This document shows positions 8,885 through 18,268 of a stretch of 64,000 bases of DNA, one piece after another. Source of the DNA: Streptomyces sp. 130. Lineage in GTDB: Bacteria > Actinomycetota > Actinomycetes > Streptomycetales > Streptomycetaceae. The notes beneath the pieces were generated by a model, which was given only the letters and a program-made list of their open reading frames with translations, was not told the DNA's origin and did no database searches. The DNA lies in the NCBI RefSeq assembly GCF_007096885.1, contig NZ_VJNO01000029.1:23844-87843 (forward strand). Direction: 5' to 3'. Each line of letters opens with the position of its first letter. The stretch's first letter is position 1. The translations under genes were made by a program, and so were the position numbers.

Positions 8885-9655
8885 ATGACCACTCTCCGGC
8901 ACTCCGTCACCGTCCTCGCCGTGGAGCGCGCCCTCCTCGCCGAACTCGCCCCGCTCGTCCTGGACCTGGCCGAGTCGACCCGGGCCGACGGCGCGACCGT
9001 CCGCACGCCGGACGGGCGGCCCGTCGAGGACCTGCGGCTGGTGCGGGGCCGGCACCTGCGGACCGGGGCGCTGTACGAGATCGGGCGGGCGGACGACGAC
9101 GAGCGGATGGCGGTACGCGTACGGGAGTGGCGGCGCTCCACCGCGATCGAGGTGGAGCAGCTGCTGACCGCCCCGGACCTGAGCGCCCGGGTGACCCTGC
9201 GGCTGGCCGCGCCCGACCGGCCCCGGCTCATCGACGCGCGGGGGCGGATGCGGGGGCCGGACGGCTCGGGTGTGCTGCGGCGCGGGTCGGGGAGGGCGCG
9301 GGCCGATCTGGCCGCGTGGTGGGACGCGGCGGCGCTGCCTCCCGGTGCGCCGCCCGCCGCGCGCGCCCCGGTGACCGTGCGGCTGAAGCACCCGCTGGGT
9401 GAGGCGCGGCTGCGGCTGCGGCCCCGGCGCGCGCAGGACGGGCGCTGGCTGGTGGAGGCGGCGGCCACGGTGCGCGGGCGGTGGCTGCTGCGCCCGGTCG
9501 CCGCCGTGGTCCTGCTGCTGGCCGGGGGGCCGTTGCGGCGGGGCTTCCGGGACGCGGTGGAGCGGGCGGCGGCGGGGTGGGACGGGGCGGTGGCCCGGCT
9601 GCTGGAGCTCGGTCCGGACGGGGTCCGGGAGAAGCTGGCGGCCGGGCGGGGGTAG
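8885..9655 (+). CDS. Conserved hypothetical protein, 256 aa
   Basis: Unrecognised protein. The N-terminal part is charged and mixed alpha/beta. The residues around 195-215 (GRWLLRPVAAVVLLLAGGP) are hydrophobic enough for one membrane-associated helix, though they could also be buried. No catalytic motif is seen. The ATG at 8885 (MTTLRHSVTVLAVERAL) is the first good start after the sdh terminator; there is no clear ribosome site, so it may be translated leaderless. Confidence 0.6.
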   Translation: MTTLRHSVTVLAVERALLAELAPLVLDLAESTRADGATVRTPDGRPVEDLRLVRGRHLRTGALYEIGRADDDERMAVRVREWRRSTAIEVEQLLTAPDLSARVTLRLAAPDRPRLIDARGRMRGPDGSGVLRRGSGRARADLAAWWDAAALPPGAPPAARAPVTVRLKHPLGEARLRLRPRRAQDGRWLVEAAATVRGRWLLRPVAAVVLLLAGGPLRRGFRDAVERAAAGWDGAVARLLELGPDGVREKLAAGRG

Positions 9656-9693
9656 GGCCGCCCGTCCGGCGGATCTTCGCGGCGTCCGGTGTG

Positions 9694-9745
9694 CCCCTGA
9701 GTTCTCGGCTCCGCTCGAACAGGGGAGACCCCCACTTCTCGGCGC
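9694..9745. repeat. Palindromic intergenic element of a kind common in Streptomyces
   Basis: CCCCTG at 9694-9699 pairs with CAGGGG at 9720-9725, and TTCTCGGC occurs at both ends. From memory, closely similar TTCTCGGCTCCGCTCGAAC sequences recur between genes in many Streptomyces genomes. It lies in the 164-bp space between convergent genes and may act as a bidirectional terminator. Confidence 0.5.
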
Positions 9746-9819
9746 GTTGCCCGGATCGTCCTCGTACCGGACGTACTCGGGTGGTGCGGGTGTGCGGCGG
9801 GAGTGCGTGCCGGGCCGGG

Positions 9820-10329
9820 TCAGTCCCAGGCCGCCCCGTTCCGGTCCTCCGCGGCCACCATGATGCGCCGCAGCATGTCGTTGAGCAGCGCCCGCTCGTC
9901 CGCGTCCAGGACGCCCAGGAGCCGTTCCTCCTCGTGCCCGAGGATGGCCATCGCGCCGAGCCAGGTCGACCGGCCCTCGTCCGTCAGCACCACGTCGACG
10001 CGGCGCCGGTCCGTGGTGGACGGGGTGCGGCGGACGAAGCCGCGTCGTTCCACCGCGTCCAGCCGGCCGGTGACGGACGCGGGGGCGAGGTCGAGGTCGG
10101 CGGCCAGTTCGGACGGGGCCGCGGTGCCGCCGCGCCCGGCGAGCTTGTGCAGGGTGTCGAACTCCTGCCGGTCCAGGTCGAAGTCGACGAGGGACTGCTC
10201 GCGCACCCGGCGCAGGTGGACGGAGAGCTTCTTCATCCGGGTCACCGCGCCCTCGACATCCGGGTCGAGCTCGGGAAGCACGGGTCTCCACCGCTCCACG
10301 TGCCCGTCGGTCCAGTCGCGTAGCTCCAT
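9820..10329 (-). CDS. MarR-family transcriptional regulator
   Basis: A winged-helix MarR repressor, 169 aa. The DNA-binding core is ELAADLDLAPASVTGRLDAVERRGFVRRTPSTTDRRRVDV, with the DRR wing motif typical of the family. Helical flanks should form the dimer interface. It is divergent from the MFS exporter gene, with 109 bp between them containing two short palindromes. This arrangement is typical of a regulator that represses an adjacent efflux gene and itself. The ligand is unknown. Confidence 0.9.
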   Translation of the reverse strand: MELRDWTDGHVERWRPVLPELDPDVEGAVTRMKKLSVHLRRVREQSLVDFDLDRQEFDTLHKLAGRGGTAAPSELAADLDLAPASVTGRLDAVERRGFVRRTPSTTDRRRVDVVLTDEGRSTWLGAMAILGHEEERLLGVLDADERALLNDMLRRIMVAAEDRNGAAWD

Positions 10330-10381
10330 GGCGTTCAGCCTACGCGGGCGGTTCCAGGGGGTGACGGCTTACGACGGCTTC

Positions 10382-10431
10382 TTTCGGCACCGAAATTCTC
10401 GTTGACGAGTACTTCGCTTCCGAAATAGATT
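10382..10431 (+). promoter_or_regulatory. Promoter and palindromic operators of the MFS gene; leaderless
   Basis: TTGACG at 10402-10407 and TAGATT at 10426-10431 (18 bp apart; ATAGAT at 17 bp also fits) form a strong housekeeping promoter. The start codon follows the -10 by only 7 nt, so the mRNA should be leaderless. A palindrome CTCGT-TG-ACGAG (10398-10409) covers the -35, and a second, TTTCGG-CA-CCGAAA, lies at 10382-10395. Both are candidate sites for the divergent MarR repressor. Confidence 0.6.
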
Positions 10432-10438
10432 GCCGCCC

Positions 10439-11686
10439 ATGGCCCACCCGTTAAGGACACGCTCGTTCCGGCTCCTCTTCATCGGCCGCTCCCTGTCGAT
10501 GCTGGGCGACTCCGCGATCCCCGCCGCGCTCACCCTCGCCGTCTATCTGGCCACCGGCTCGACCGGCGCCCTCGCCCTGGTGCTGGGGTGCGCGATGGTG
10601 CCCAAGCTGCTGCTGCTCCCGTTGGGCGGTGTCGTCGGCGACCGATTCAACGCCCGCACGGTGGCCCTGACCACCGACCTCGTGCGGTGCGCGACCCAGC
10701 TCTTCGTCGGCGCCGAACTGCTCTCCGGCACCCCGGCCCTCTGGCAGATCGCCCTCGCCGAGGCGGTCAGCGGCGCCGCCGGCGCCTTCGCGATGCCGAC
10801 CTCGTCCCCGCTGATCCGGGGCACCGTGGACGAGTCGGGGCTGCTGCGCGCCAACGCGCTGATGGCGGTGGCCTCCGCGACCGCGCGGACAGCCGGGCCG
10901 GCCGTCGCCGGGGCCCTGATCCTCACCGCCGGACCGGGCTGGGCCTTCGTGCTGGACGGCGCGAGCTTCGCGGTGAGCGCCGCCCTGCTGTACGTGATCC
11001 GGGTCCGCCACGTCCCGATCCCCCGGAGCTCGCTGCTGGGCGACCTCAAGGGCGGCTGGACCGAGGTCCGCGGCCGGGACTGGTACTGGACGAGCCTGAT
11101 CGCGCACGCCGTCTGGAACGGGGCGGCGGCCGTGCTGGCCACGCTCGGCCCGGCCCTCTTCCTGCACGGCCCCGGCGGCAAGGGGAGCTGGGTCGTCCTG
11201 CTCCAGACCGGCGCGGTGGGCCTGCTGATCGGCTCACTGGTGGCCGGCCGCGTCCGCCCCCGCCGGGCCGTCCTGGCCGCCAATCTCGCCGGCGCGCTGT
11301 ACGTGCTGCCGCTCTGCCTGCTGGCCGCGCACGCCCCGGTGGCCGTCTCGCTCACCGCGTACGGGATCGCCATGGCCGGTCTCGGCTTCCTCAACCCGGT
11401 CTGGGAGACCGCCGTCCAGTCCGCGGTGCCGCCGCAGTCCCTGGCCAGGGTGACCTCGTACGACTGGCTGCTCTCGCTGGCCGCGACGCCCCTCGGCTAC
11501 GTCCTCGCCCCGATCGCCGCCTCCGCCTGGAACACGGAGGTCCCGCTCGCCGCGGCCGGGGTGCTGGCCGGCGTCGCATGCGCGGGCACCGCCGCCGTGC
11601 CGGGGGTACGGCGCTTCGGAGCACCCTGCGCCGGAGCGGCGCGGGAGACGGGGGCGCCGACCGGGGCGACGCCCGCGGCGGGGTAG
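10439..11686 (+). CDS. MFS transporter, probable efflux pump
   Basis: Major facilitator protein of about 415 aa with some 10-12 hydrophobic helices. The pattern RTRSFRLLFIGRSLSMLGDSAIPAALT at the N-terminus, and GGVVGDRFNARTVALTTDLVR after helix 2, resemble the EntS-like exporter group. ATG 10439 is preferred over TTG 10430, because the latter lies within the -10 box. The divergent MarR gene and operator-like palindromes suggest drug- or metabolite-inducible export. A TetR gene follows 28 bp downstream on the same strand. Confidence 0.85.
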   Translation: MAHPLRTRSFRLLFIGRSLSMLGDSAIPAALTLAVYLATGSTGALALVLGCAMVPKLLLLPLGGVVGDRFNARTVALTTDLVRCATQLFVGAELLSGTPALWQIALAEAVSGAAGAFAMPTSSPLIRGTVDESGLLRANALMAVASATARTAGPAVAGALILTAGPGWAFVLDGASFAVSAALLYVIRVRHVPIPRSSLLGDLKGGWTEVRGRDWYWTSLIAHAVWNGAAAVLATLGPALFLHGPGGKGSWVVLLQTGAVGLLIGSLVAGRVRPRRAVLAANLAGALYVLPLCLLAAHAPVAVSLTAYGIAMAGLGFLNPVWETAVQSAVPPQSLARVTSYDWLLSLAATPLGYVLAPIAASAWNTEVPLAAAGVLAGVACAGTAAVPGVRRFGAPCAGAARETGAPTGATPAAG

Positions 11687-11714
11687 CGGGCGCGGCCCGG
11701 ATACGCTCGGGGCC

Positions 11715-12440
11715 GTGGTGAGGGAAGAGAAGGACGAGAAGGCCGTGAGGGCGCCCCGGAGCGAGCAGACCCGTGCGCTCATCCTCGAAACCGCGCTCCG
11801 GCTCTTCCAGGAACGCGGCTACGACCGGACGACCATGCGGGCCATCGCCCAGGAGGCGGGCGTCTCCGTGGGGAACGCCTACTACTACTTCTCGTCCAAG
11901 GAGCACCTGGTCCAGGGCTTCTACGACCGGCTCGCCGCCGAGCACACGGAGGCGGTGCGGCCGGTCCTGGAGGGCCGGACGGAGCTCTCGGCACGGCTGC
12001 GCGGGGTGCTGCTGGCCTGGCTGGACGTGGCGGAGCCGTACCGCCCCTTCGCCACGCAGTTCTTCAAGAACGCCGCCGATCCGGAGAGCCCGCTCAGCCC
12101 GTTCTCCCCGGAGTCGGTCACCGCGCGCGAGGCGGTCATCGCCATCCACGAGCGCTGCCTGACCGGCTCCACCACCCGGACGGACCCCGAACTGAAGCCG
12201 CTGCTCCCGCGGTTGTTGTGGCTCGCGCACATGGGCCTGGTGCTGTTCTGGGTGTACGACCGGACGGACGGCGCCGCCCGCAGCCGCCGGCTCGTCAGCC
12301 GCACCGTCCCGATCGCCGCCCGCGCCCTGGCCCTGTCCCGCTTCCGGGTGCTGCGCCCGCTGGTGCGCCAGGTGGCCGAGGTGCTGGAGGAGTTCCTGCC
12401 GGAAACGACGGCGCGGGCGGCCGGACCGGTGAAGTCCTAG
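11715..12440 (+). CDS. TetR-family transcriptional regulator
   Basis: TetR regulator of 241 aa. The N-terminal HTH is plain: ILETALRLFQERGYDRTTMR, then AIAQEAGVSVGNAYYYFSSKEHL. The C-terminal helical domain, rich in aromatic residues (FATQFFKNAADPESPLSPF), resembles TetR proteins linked to lipid or antibiotic response, but the ligand cannot be inferred. It follows the MFS gene and may be cotranscribed with it. It converges on the peptide-binding protein gene with only 23 bp between stops. Confidence 0.9.
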   Translation: MVREEKDEKAVRAPRSEQTRALILETALRLFQERGYDRTTMRAIAQEAGVSVGNAYYYFSSKEHLVQGFYDRLAAEHTEAVRPVLEGRTELSARLRGVLLAWLDVAEPYRPFATQFFKNAADPESPLSPFSPESVTAREAVIAIHERCLTGSTTRTDPELKPLLPRLLWLAHMGLVLFWVYDRTDGAARSRRLVSRTVPIAARALALSRFRVLRPLVRQVAEVLEEFLPETTARAAGPVKS

Positions 12441-12463
12441 CCGCCCGCGCGCAGTCGCCGGGA

Positions 12464-14017
12464 TCAGATCCAGCCGAGCTCCCACAGGCGCCACACGCCC
12501 GTGCCGTCGGTGAGGTACTGCGAGCCGGAGACGTCCGCCTTGGCGACGACGTAGTCCTTCTTCTGCCACAGCGGAACCAGCGGCACGTCCTCGCCGACCA
12601 GCTTCTGGAGCTCCTTGAAGTCCCCGGAGGCCCGGCTGCGGTCGCTGTACTGAAGCGTGGCGCTGATCAGTTCGTCCATCTTGGTGCTGGTGTAGCCGTT
12701 GTGGAGGCTGCTGTCGCGGCCGACGAGCGGCTGGCTGAAGGTGTCGGGGTCCGGGTAGTCCGGAAGCCAGCCGACGGTGTACATGTCGTACTCACCTTCC
12801 GCGTAGCCCTTCTGGAACCGGGTCCACTCGACGGGCTTGATCGTCACCTTGAAGAGCCCGGTGGCGTTCAGCTGCCGCTGGATCTCCTTGGTCTCGTCGG
12901 TGTACTGGTCCCCCTCGCGGTAGGCGAAGGTGATGGCCAGCGGCGTCTGGATGCCGGCCTCGTCCATGAGCGACTTCGCGCGCTTGGCGTCCGGCGAGGG
13001 GTAGGCGTCGAAGAACGGGGTGCTGTGCCCGATGGTGCCCTGCGGGATCAGCGAGTAGAGCGGTTCCACGGTGCCCTTGTAGATCTTGCTCACCAGCGGA
13101 CCGCGGTCGATGACCGCCGCGATGGCCTGGCGGACCCTGCGGTCGGCGAGCGGGGCGTCCTTGCGGACGTTGAAGACGAGGTTGCGGATCTCGGCGCTGT
13201 CGGCCTCGGTGACGCGCTTGTCGGTGTCGCCCGGGTTCAGCGCGGCGAGCGTGGCCGGCGGGAGCTGACGGTGCGTCACATCGACCTGGCCGGACTTCCA
13301 GGCCGAGAGCAGGTCGTCGGACTCCTTGTAGTACCGCACGGTGACCGGGCCGCCGGTCTTGCTGATCGCGCCCTTGTAGCGCGAGTTCGGCACGAGTTCG
13401 GCCTTCACACCGGGCTCGTAGGACTTCAGGACGTACGGCCCCGAGCCCGTCACCTGGCCGTCGTTGCGCAGCTTGTGCTCCGCGTAGGCGTCCTTCTCCA
13501 CGATCGAGCCGGCGCCCGTGGCGATCTTCTGCGGGAAGGTCGCGTCACGCGAGGAGAGGTTGAAGGTGATGGTCCGGCCCTCGGTGACCACGTTCTTCAG
13601 GCTGGGGAAGAGGACCGAGGGACCGACGTCCGTCTTGATCTCCAGCATCCGGTCGAACGAGTACTTGACGTCCTCGGCGGTGATCTTGTCGCCGTTGGAG
13701 AACGTCAGGTCGTCACGGAGCTTGCACTGGTACGTCTGCAGCTTGCCGCCGATGAAGCCGCAGCTCTCGGCCGCGTCCGGCTCGGGGACGATCCCGCCGG
13801 ACTTGAACGTCATCAGGGACTGGTAGACGTTGCTGTACATCGCCCAGGAACCGGCGTCGTAGGCGCCCGCCGGGTCGAGCGAGGTCACCGCGTCGGTCGT
13901 CCCGACGACGACCGGATCGGAGTTCTCCTCGTCCGAGGGAAGCAGTTGCCAGGCGACCACGCCTGCGATGACCAAAACCGCGAGAATCGCGAGAATCCGT
14001 AGCCGGACCGACCGCAT
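12464..14017 (-). CDS. Orphan peptide-type substrate-binding protein (SBP family 5)
   Basis: Extracytoplasmic solute-binding protein of the oligopeptide/dipeptide family. Family features are VVVGTTDAVTSLDPAGAYD at the start of the mature part, then LRDDLTFSNGDKITAEDVKYSF and DMYTVGWLPDYPDPDTF. The N-terminus has a hydrophobic helix (residues 8-24) but no Cys, so it is not a lipoprotein and is probably held by an uncleaved anchor or cleaved by signal peptidase I. No permease or ATPase gene is adjacent, so the partner is encoded elsewhere. AGGGAGAG lies upstream of the ATG. The gap above it (14018-14238) is AT-richer than its surroundings and should hold its promoter. Confidence 0.9.
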   Translation of the reverse strand: MRSVRLRILAILAVLVIAGVVAWQLLPSDEENSDPVVVGTTDAVTSLDPAGAYDAGSWAMYSNVYQSLMTFKSGGIVPEPDAAESCGFIGGKLQTYQCKLRDDLTFSNGDKITAEDVKYSFDRMLEIKTDVGPSVLFPSLKNVVTEGRTITFNLSSRDATFPQKIATGAGSIVEKDAYAEHKLRNDGQVTGSGPYVLKSYEPGVKAELVPNSRYKGAISKTGGPVTVRYYKESDDLLSAWKSGQVDVTHRQLPPATLAALNPGDTDKRVTEADSAEIRNLVFNVRKDAPLADRRVRQAIAAVIDRGPLVSKIYKGTVEPLYSLIPQGTIGHSTPFFDAYPSPDAKRAKSLMDEAGIQTPLAITFAYREGDQYTDETKEIQRQLNATGLFKVTIKPVEWTRFQKGYAEGEYDMYTVGWLPDYPDPDTFSQPLVGRDSSLHNGYTSTKMDELISATLQYSDRSRASGDFKELQKLVGEDVPLVPLWQKKDYVVAKADVSGSQYLTDGTGVWRLWELGWI

Positions 14018-14238
14018 TGACGTGCTCTCCCTTTAACTGCCCCACCTCGGTGTCGCGCACAGACACGCAGATCACCGCACGTTCGCGCTCAGCAAATCAC
14101 ACGATTTTCACATCTGGAAGGGGCGATCAGAGGCTCATAGCCAATTGTTTGTCAGTCGAAACCTTTGACGCTTACGCCGAATACAGAGGGTTCCCGCCCG
14201 GTCACCCGTTCCGCCATTTCGCGTGCGTACGCGGGTCA

Positions 14239-15519
<1,281 letters not shown>

Positions 15520-15582
15520 ACCTGCCCCCGCCCCGTTCGTCCCGGTACCGCCGGATTCAGCCCCTGGCCGGGACCGATGATT

Positions 15583-15828
15583 TCAAGCCTTTTCGGTGCG
15601 CAGGGCCCTGACGCCCCGGAACCCGATCCAGCCCACCGCCGTCCCCAGGAGAAAGGACGTGATGGCGAGCAGCAGATGCACCCAGAAGTACGCGGTCGGG
15701 TCACCGGCGTCGTCGAAGGCGAGGCCGCTGCCGTCCTTCCACAAGTTTTTGACGAAGGTGACCCAGATGACCCACGACCACGCCCCGAAGGCGAGCAGGA
15801 ACCAGGAGACCGGGCGGCTGAGCTTCAT
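15583..15828 (-). CDS. SCO4848-type small membrane protein
   Basis: An 81-aa protein with two membrane helices, WFLLAFGAWSWVIWVTFVKN and YFWVHLLLAITSFLLGTAVG, separated by a short polar loop. It matches what I recall as the SCO4848 membrane protein family, of unknown function. The ATG at 15828 gives the natural N-terminus MKLSRPVSW; the frame upstream is open but has no fitting start. It is 63 bp from the phosphoesterase gene on the same strand and divergent from the carboxypeptidase. Confidence 0.8.
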   Translation of the reverse strand: MKLSRPVSWFLLAFGAWSWVIWVTFVKNLWKDGSGLAFDDAGDPTAYFWVHLLLAITSFLLGTAVGWIGFRGVRALRTEKA

Positions 15829-15949
15829 GGATTCAGTATCACCGCCGCGCTCCGGCGGGCTCGGGCGGGGTGGCCCGTCCCGGCGGTCCGCCCGGCGGGT
15901 CACGTCGCCAGTACATATATTCACATCAACTGCATGTACGTTTTCGACC

Positions 15950-17224
15950 GTGCCAGCTCTCAAGAAGGCCGCGTTGGCGGTCACCTCTGCCGCCCTGCTG
16001 TCCGCTTTCGTCGTCACGCCCGCCTCGGCGGCCGACGGGGACGACGACGCCCCCAAGCCTCCGGCGACCATGTCGCAGGTCGGTGGCGCGCAGCTGGGGC
16101 GGGCCGGCACCCAGGTCAATCTCGGGCCCGGCGCCCCGGTGCTGCCCAAGGAGCTGACGGGCCGGTCGTGGATGGTCTCGGACGCGGAGACCGGCGAGGT
16201 GCTCGCCGCGCACAACGCGCACTGGCGGCTGCCCCCGGCGTCCACGCTGAAGATGCTCTTCGCGGACACCCTCCTCGACGACCCGGCGCTCCTGCCGAAG
16301 ACGCGGGAGTACACGGTGAAGGACGAGGACCTCGCGGGCATGGGCGAGGGCAGCAGCCTCGTCGGCATCAAGGAGGACCACAGCTACACGGTGCACGACC
16401 TGTGGCTCGGGGTCTTCCTGCGCTCGGGGAACGACGCGGTGCACGTACTGTCCTCGATGTACGGCGGGGTGCCGAAGACCGTCCAGGCCATGCAGGACCG
16501 TGCGGTGGAGCTCCAGGCGCTGGACACGCATGTGGTGTCGCCGGACGGCTACGACGCGCCCGAGCAGGTCTCCAGCGCGTACGACCTCTCGCTCTTCGCC
16601 CGCGACGGGCTGCAGAACGCGGACTTCCGGGAGTACTGCTCGACCGCCACCGCGCAGTTCCCCGGCGAGAAGAAGAAGGGCGAGAAGCGCGAGACCTTCG
16701 GCATCCAGAACACCAACCGGCTGCTCACCGGGGCCGACGGCGTCACCGCGTACAAGGGCATCGCGGGCGTCAAGAACGGCTACACCACGCACGCCGGCAA
16801 CACGTTCACCGGTGTCGCCGAGCGCAACGGCAAGGTCCTCCTGGTCACCGTCATGCACCCCTCGTCCGAGGAGACGCACTCGGTCTACAAGGAGGCGGCC
16901 CGGCTCCTGGACTGGGGGTTCGCCGCCACCGGCAAGGTCACCCCGGTCGGTGAGCTGGTCCCGCCGAAGTCCGCGGTCACCGGCGACGGCACGGACACCG
17001 CCGGGGCGGGCAAGGGCGCCGAGGCGGACACCGCGGTCGCGGACAAGGGCGGCCACGGGCCGGACAAGGCCGCGCGGGCGGCGGCGGCCACCGACGGCTC
17101 CAGCGGGGCCGGGATCGCGCTGGCCATCGCCGGCGGGGTGCTGGTCCTGCTGGCGGGCGGGGTGTTCCTGGTCAACCGGCGCTGGCCGCTGCCGGACCTG
17201 ATGCGTCGCCGCCCTCGCCCGTGA
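15950..17224 (+). CDS. D-alanyl-D-alanine carboxypeptidase (serine DD-peptidase)
   Basis: Secreted, membrane-tethered low-molecular-weight penicillin-binding protein that trims the terminal D-Ala from peptidoglycan stems. A signal peptide ends near TPASAADG. The active-site motifs are STLK (Ser nucleophile, in PPASTLKMLF), SGN (in LRSGNDAVHVL) and KNG in place of the usual KTG (GVKNGYTTHAGNTF). A C-terminal hydrophobic helix followed by an Arg-rich tail (NRRWPLPDLMRRRPRP) anchors it. GTG 15950 gives a normal signal peptide. No ribosome site is visible, and a TACGTT lies 8 nt upstream, so it may be leaderless. The 3' end overlaps the YihY gene by 53 bp. Confidence 0.9.
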   Translation: MPALKKAALAVTSAALLSAFVVTPASAADGDDDAPKPPATMSQVGGAQLGRAGTQVNLGPGAPVLPKELTGRSWMVSDAETGEVLAAHNAHWRLPPASTLKMLFADTLLDDPALLPKTREYTVKDEDLAGMGEGSSLVGIKEDHSYTVHDLWLGVFLRSGNDAVHVLSSMYGGVPKTVQAMQDRAVELQALDTHVVSPDGYDAPEQVSSAYDLSLFARDGLQNADFREYCSTATAQFPGEKKKGEKRETFGIQNTNRLLTGADGVTAYKGIAGVKNGYTTHAGNTFTGVAERNGKVLLVTVMHPSSEETHSVYKEAARLLDWGFAATGKVTPVGELVPPKSAVTGDGTDTAGAGKGAEADTAVADKGGHGPDKAARAAAATDGSSGAGIALAIAGGVLVLLAGGVFLVNRRWPLPDLMRRRPRP

Positions 17225-18128
17225 CGCGCCGGGCGGCGGGCGTGGCGCCCTCCTCCGCCTCCGCCGCCGGCTCGTCCTCCTTGCTCGGCGTCGCCGTCCA
17301 GGCGGCGCAGAACAGCAGCAGCTTCGCGGTGAAGTTGATCCACAGCAGCAGGGCGATCGGCACCCCGAAGGCGCCGTACATGCTCTTGGACGCGACGCCC
17401 TTCATATAGCTGCCGAGCAGCAGCTTGAGCAGTTCGAACCCGACCGCGCCGAGCAGCGCGGCCACCATCAGCCGGCGGCGCGGCGGTTCGACGCCGGGCA
17501 GCAGCGTCAGCAGATAGAGCAGCAGCAGGAAGTCGGCGGCGACGGCCACCAGCAGGGCGGCGATCCGCAGCAGCACCCCGCCCGCCCCGTTCTCGGGGAT
17601 GTGCAGCAGATCGGCGACCCAGCCGACGGCCACGGAGCCGACCGAGGAGATGGCGAGCGTCACCAGCGCGGCGCCGCCGAACCCGAACAGCACCCCCGCG
17701 TCCTTGAGCTTGCGCAGGACCGGATTGCCCTCGTCCAGGTCGTCCCGCTCCCAGACCGCGCGCAGGCAGTCCCGCATCGAGCCGATCCAGCCGACGCCGG
17801 TGAAGAGCAGCAGCACACCGGCCACCAGACCGACCGTCCCCGCGTGGGCGACCAGACTGTCGATGCCGAGCTGGTCGGAGATGCCGGGCACCTGCTCGGC
17901 GAGCTTGTCCTCGATCGTCTTCAGCTGCTTGTCGGTCAGCAGCGCGGCACCCACCGCCGCCCCGACCGCGATCAGCGGGAAGAGCGCGAGGAAGCTGATG
18001 AACGTGATGGCCGCGGCCAGCCGGGCCCAGTGGACCCGCACCAGCGTCTCGTAACTGCGCCAGGCGTGCGTCTCCATCAGCCGCGAGACGAGCGGCCCGA
18101 TGACGGGGAGTTTCTTCAGCCAGTCCAT
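17172..18128 (-). CDS. YihY/BrkB-family membrane protein
   Basis: Integral membrane protein of the YihY/virulence-factor BrkB family, 318 aa, with about six helices. Family-like stretches are RVHWARLAAAITFISFLALFP, VGWIGSMRDCLRAVW and SKSMYGAFGVPIALLLWINF. The C-terminal 50 residues are acidic and Ala/Gly-rich, and part of that tail is encoded in the 53-bp overlap with the carboxypeptidase gene. Transport of unidentified substrates has been suggested for the family, but function remains unclear. Confidence 0.9.
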   Translation of the reverse strand: MDWLKKLPVIGPLVSRLMETHAWRSYETLVRVHWARLAAAITFISFLALFPLIAVGAAVGAALLTDKQLKTIEDKLAEQVPGISDQLGIDSLVAHAGTVGLVAGVLLLFTGVGWIGSMRDCLRAVWERDDLDEGNPVLRKLKDAGVLFGFGGAALVTLAISSVGSVAVGWVADLLHIPENGAGGVLLRIAALLVAVAADFLLLLYLLTLLPGVEPPRRRLMVAALLGAVGFELLKLLLGSYMKGVASKSMYGAFGVPIALLLWINFTAKLLLFCAAWTATPSKEDEPAAEAEEGATPAARRVTGEGGDASGPAAASAG

Positions 18129-18219
18129 GGATCACGACTACCCCTGAAGGCCGGGAAAACCGAAGCCCGTCGGCGGGTGGAGGAGATGACGAGCCCTCAA
18201 TCACCCATTTCGGTGAGCG

Positions 18220-18248
18220 TTGTAACAAATCCCTCAAAGGTGTTATCT
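18220..18248 (+). promoter_or_regulatory. Promoter of the DprE-like pair
   Basis: TTGTAA at 18220-18225 and TTATCT at 18243-18248 are exactly 17 bp apart and 20 bp before the ATG, giving a predicted leader of only about 14 nt with no clear ribosome site. Confidence 0.5.
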
Positions 18249-18268
18249 CGGGCGATACGGTCACCCTC

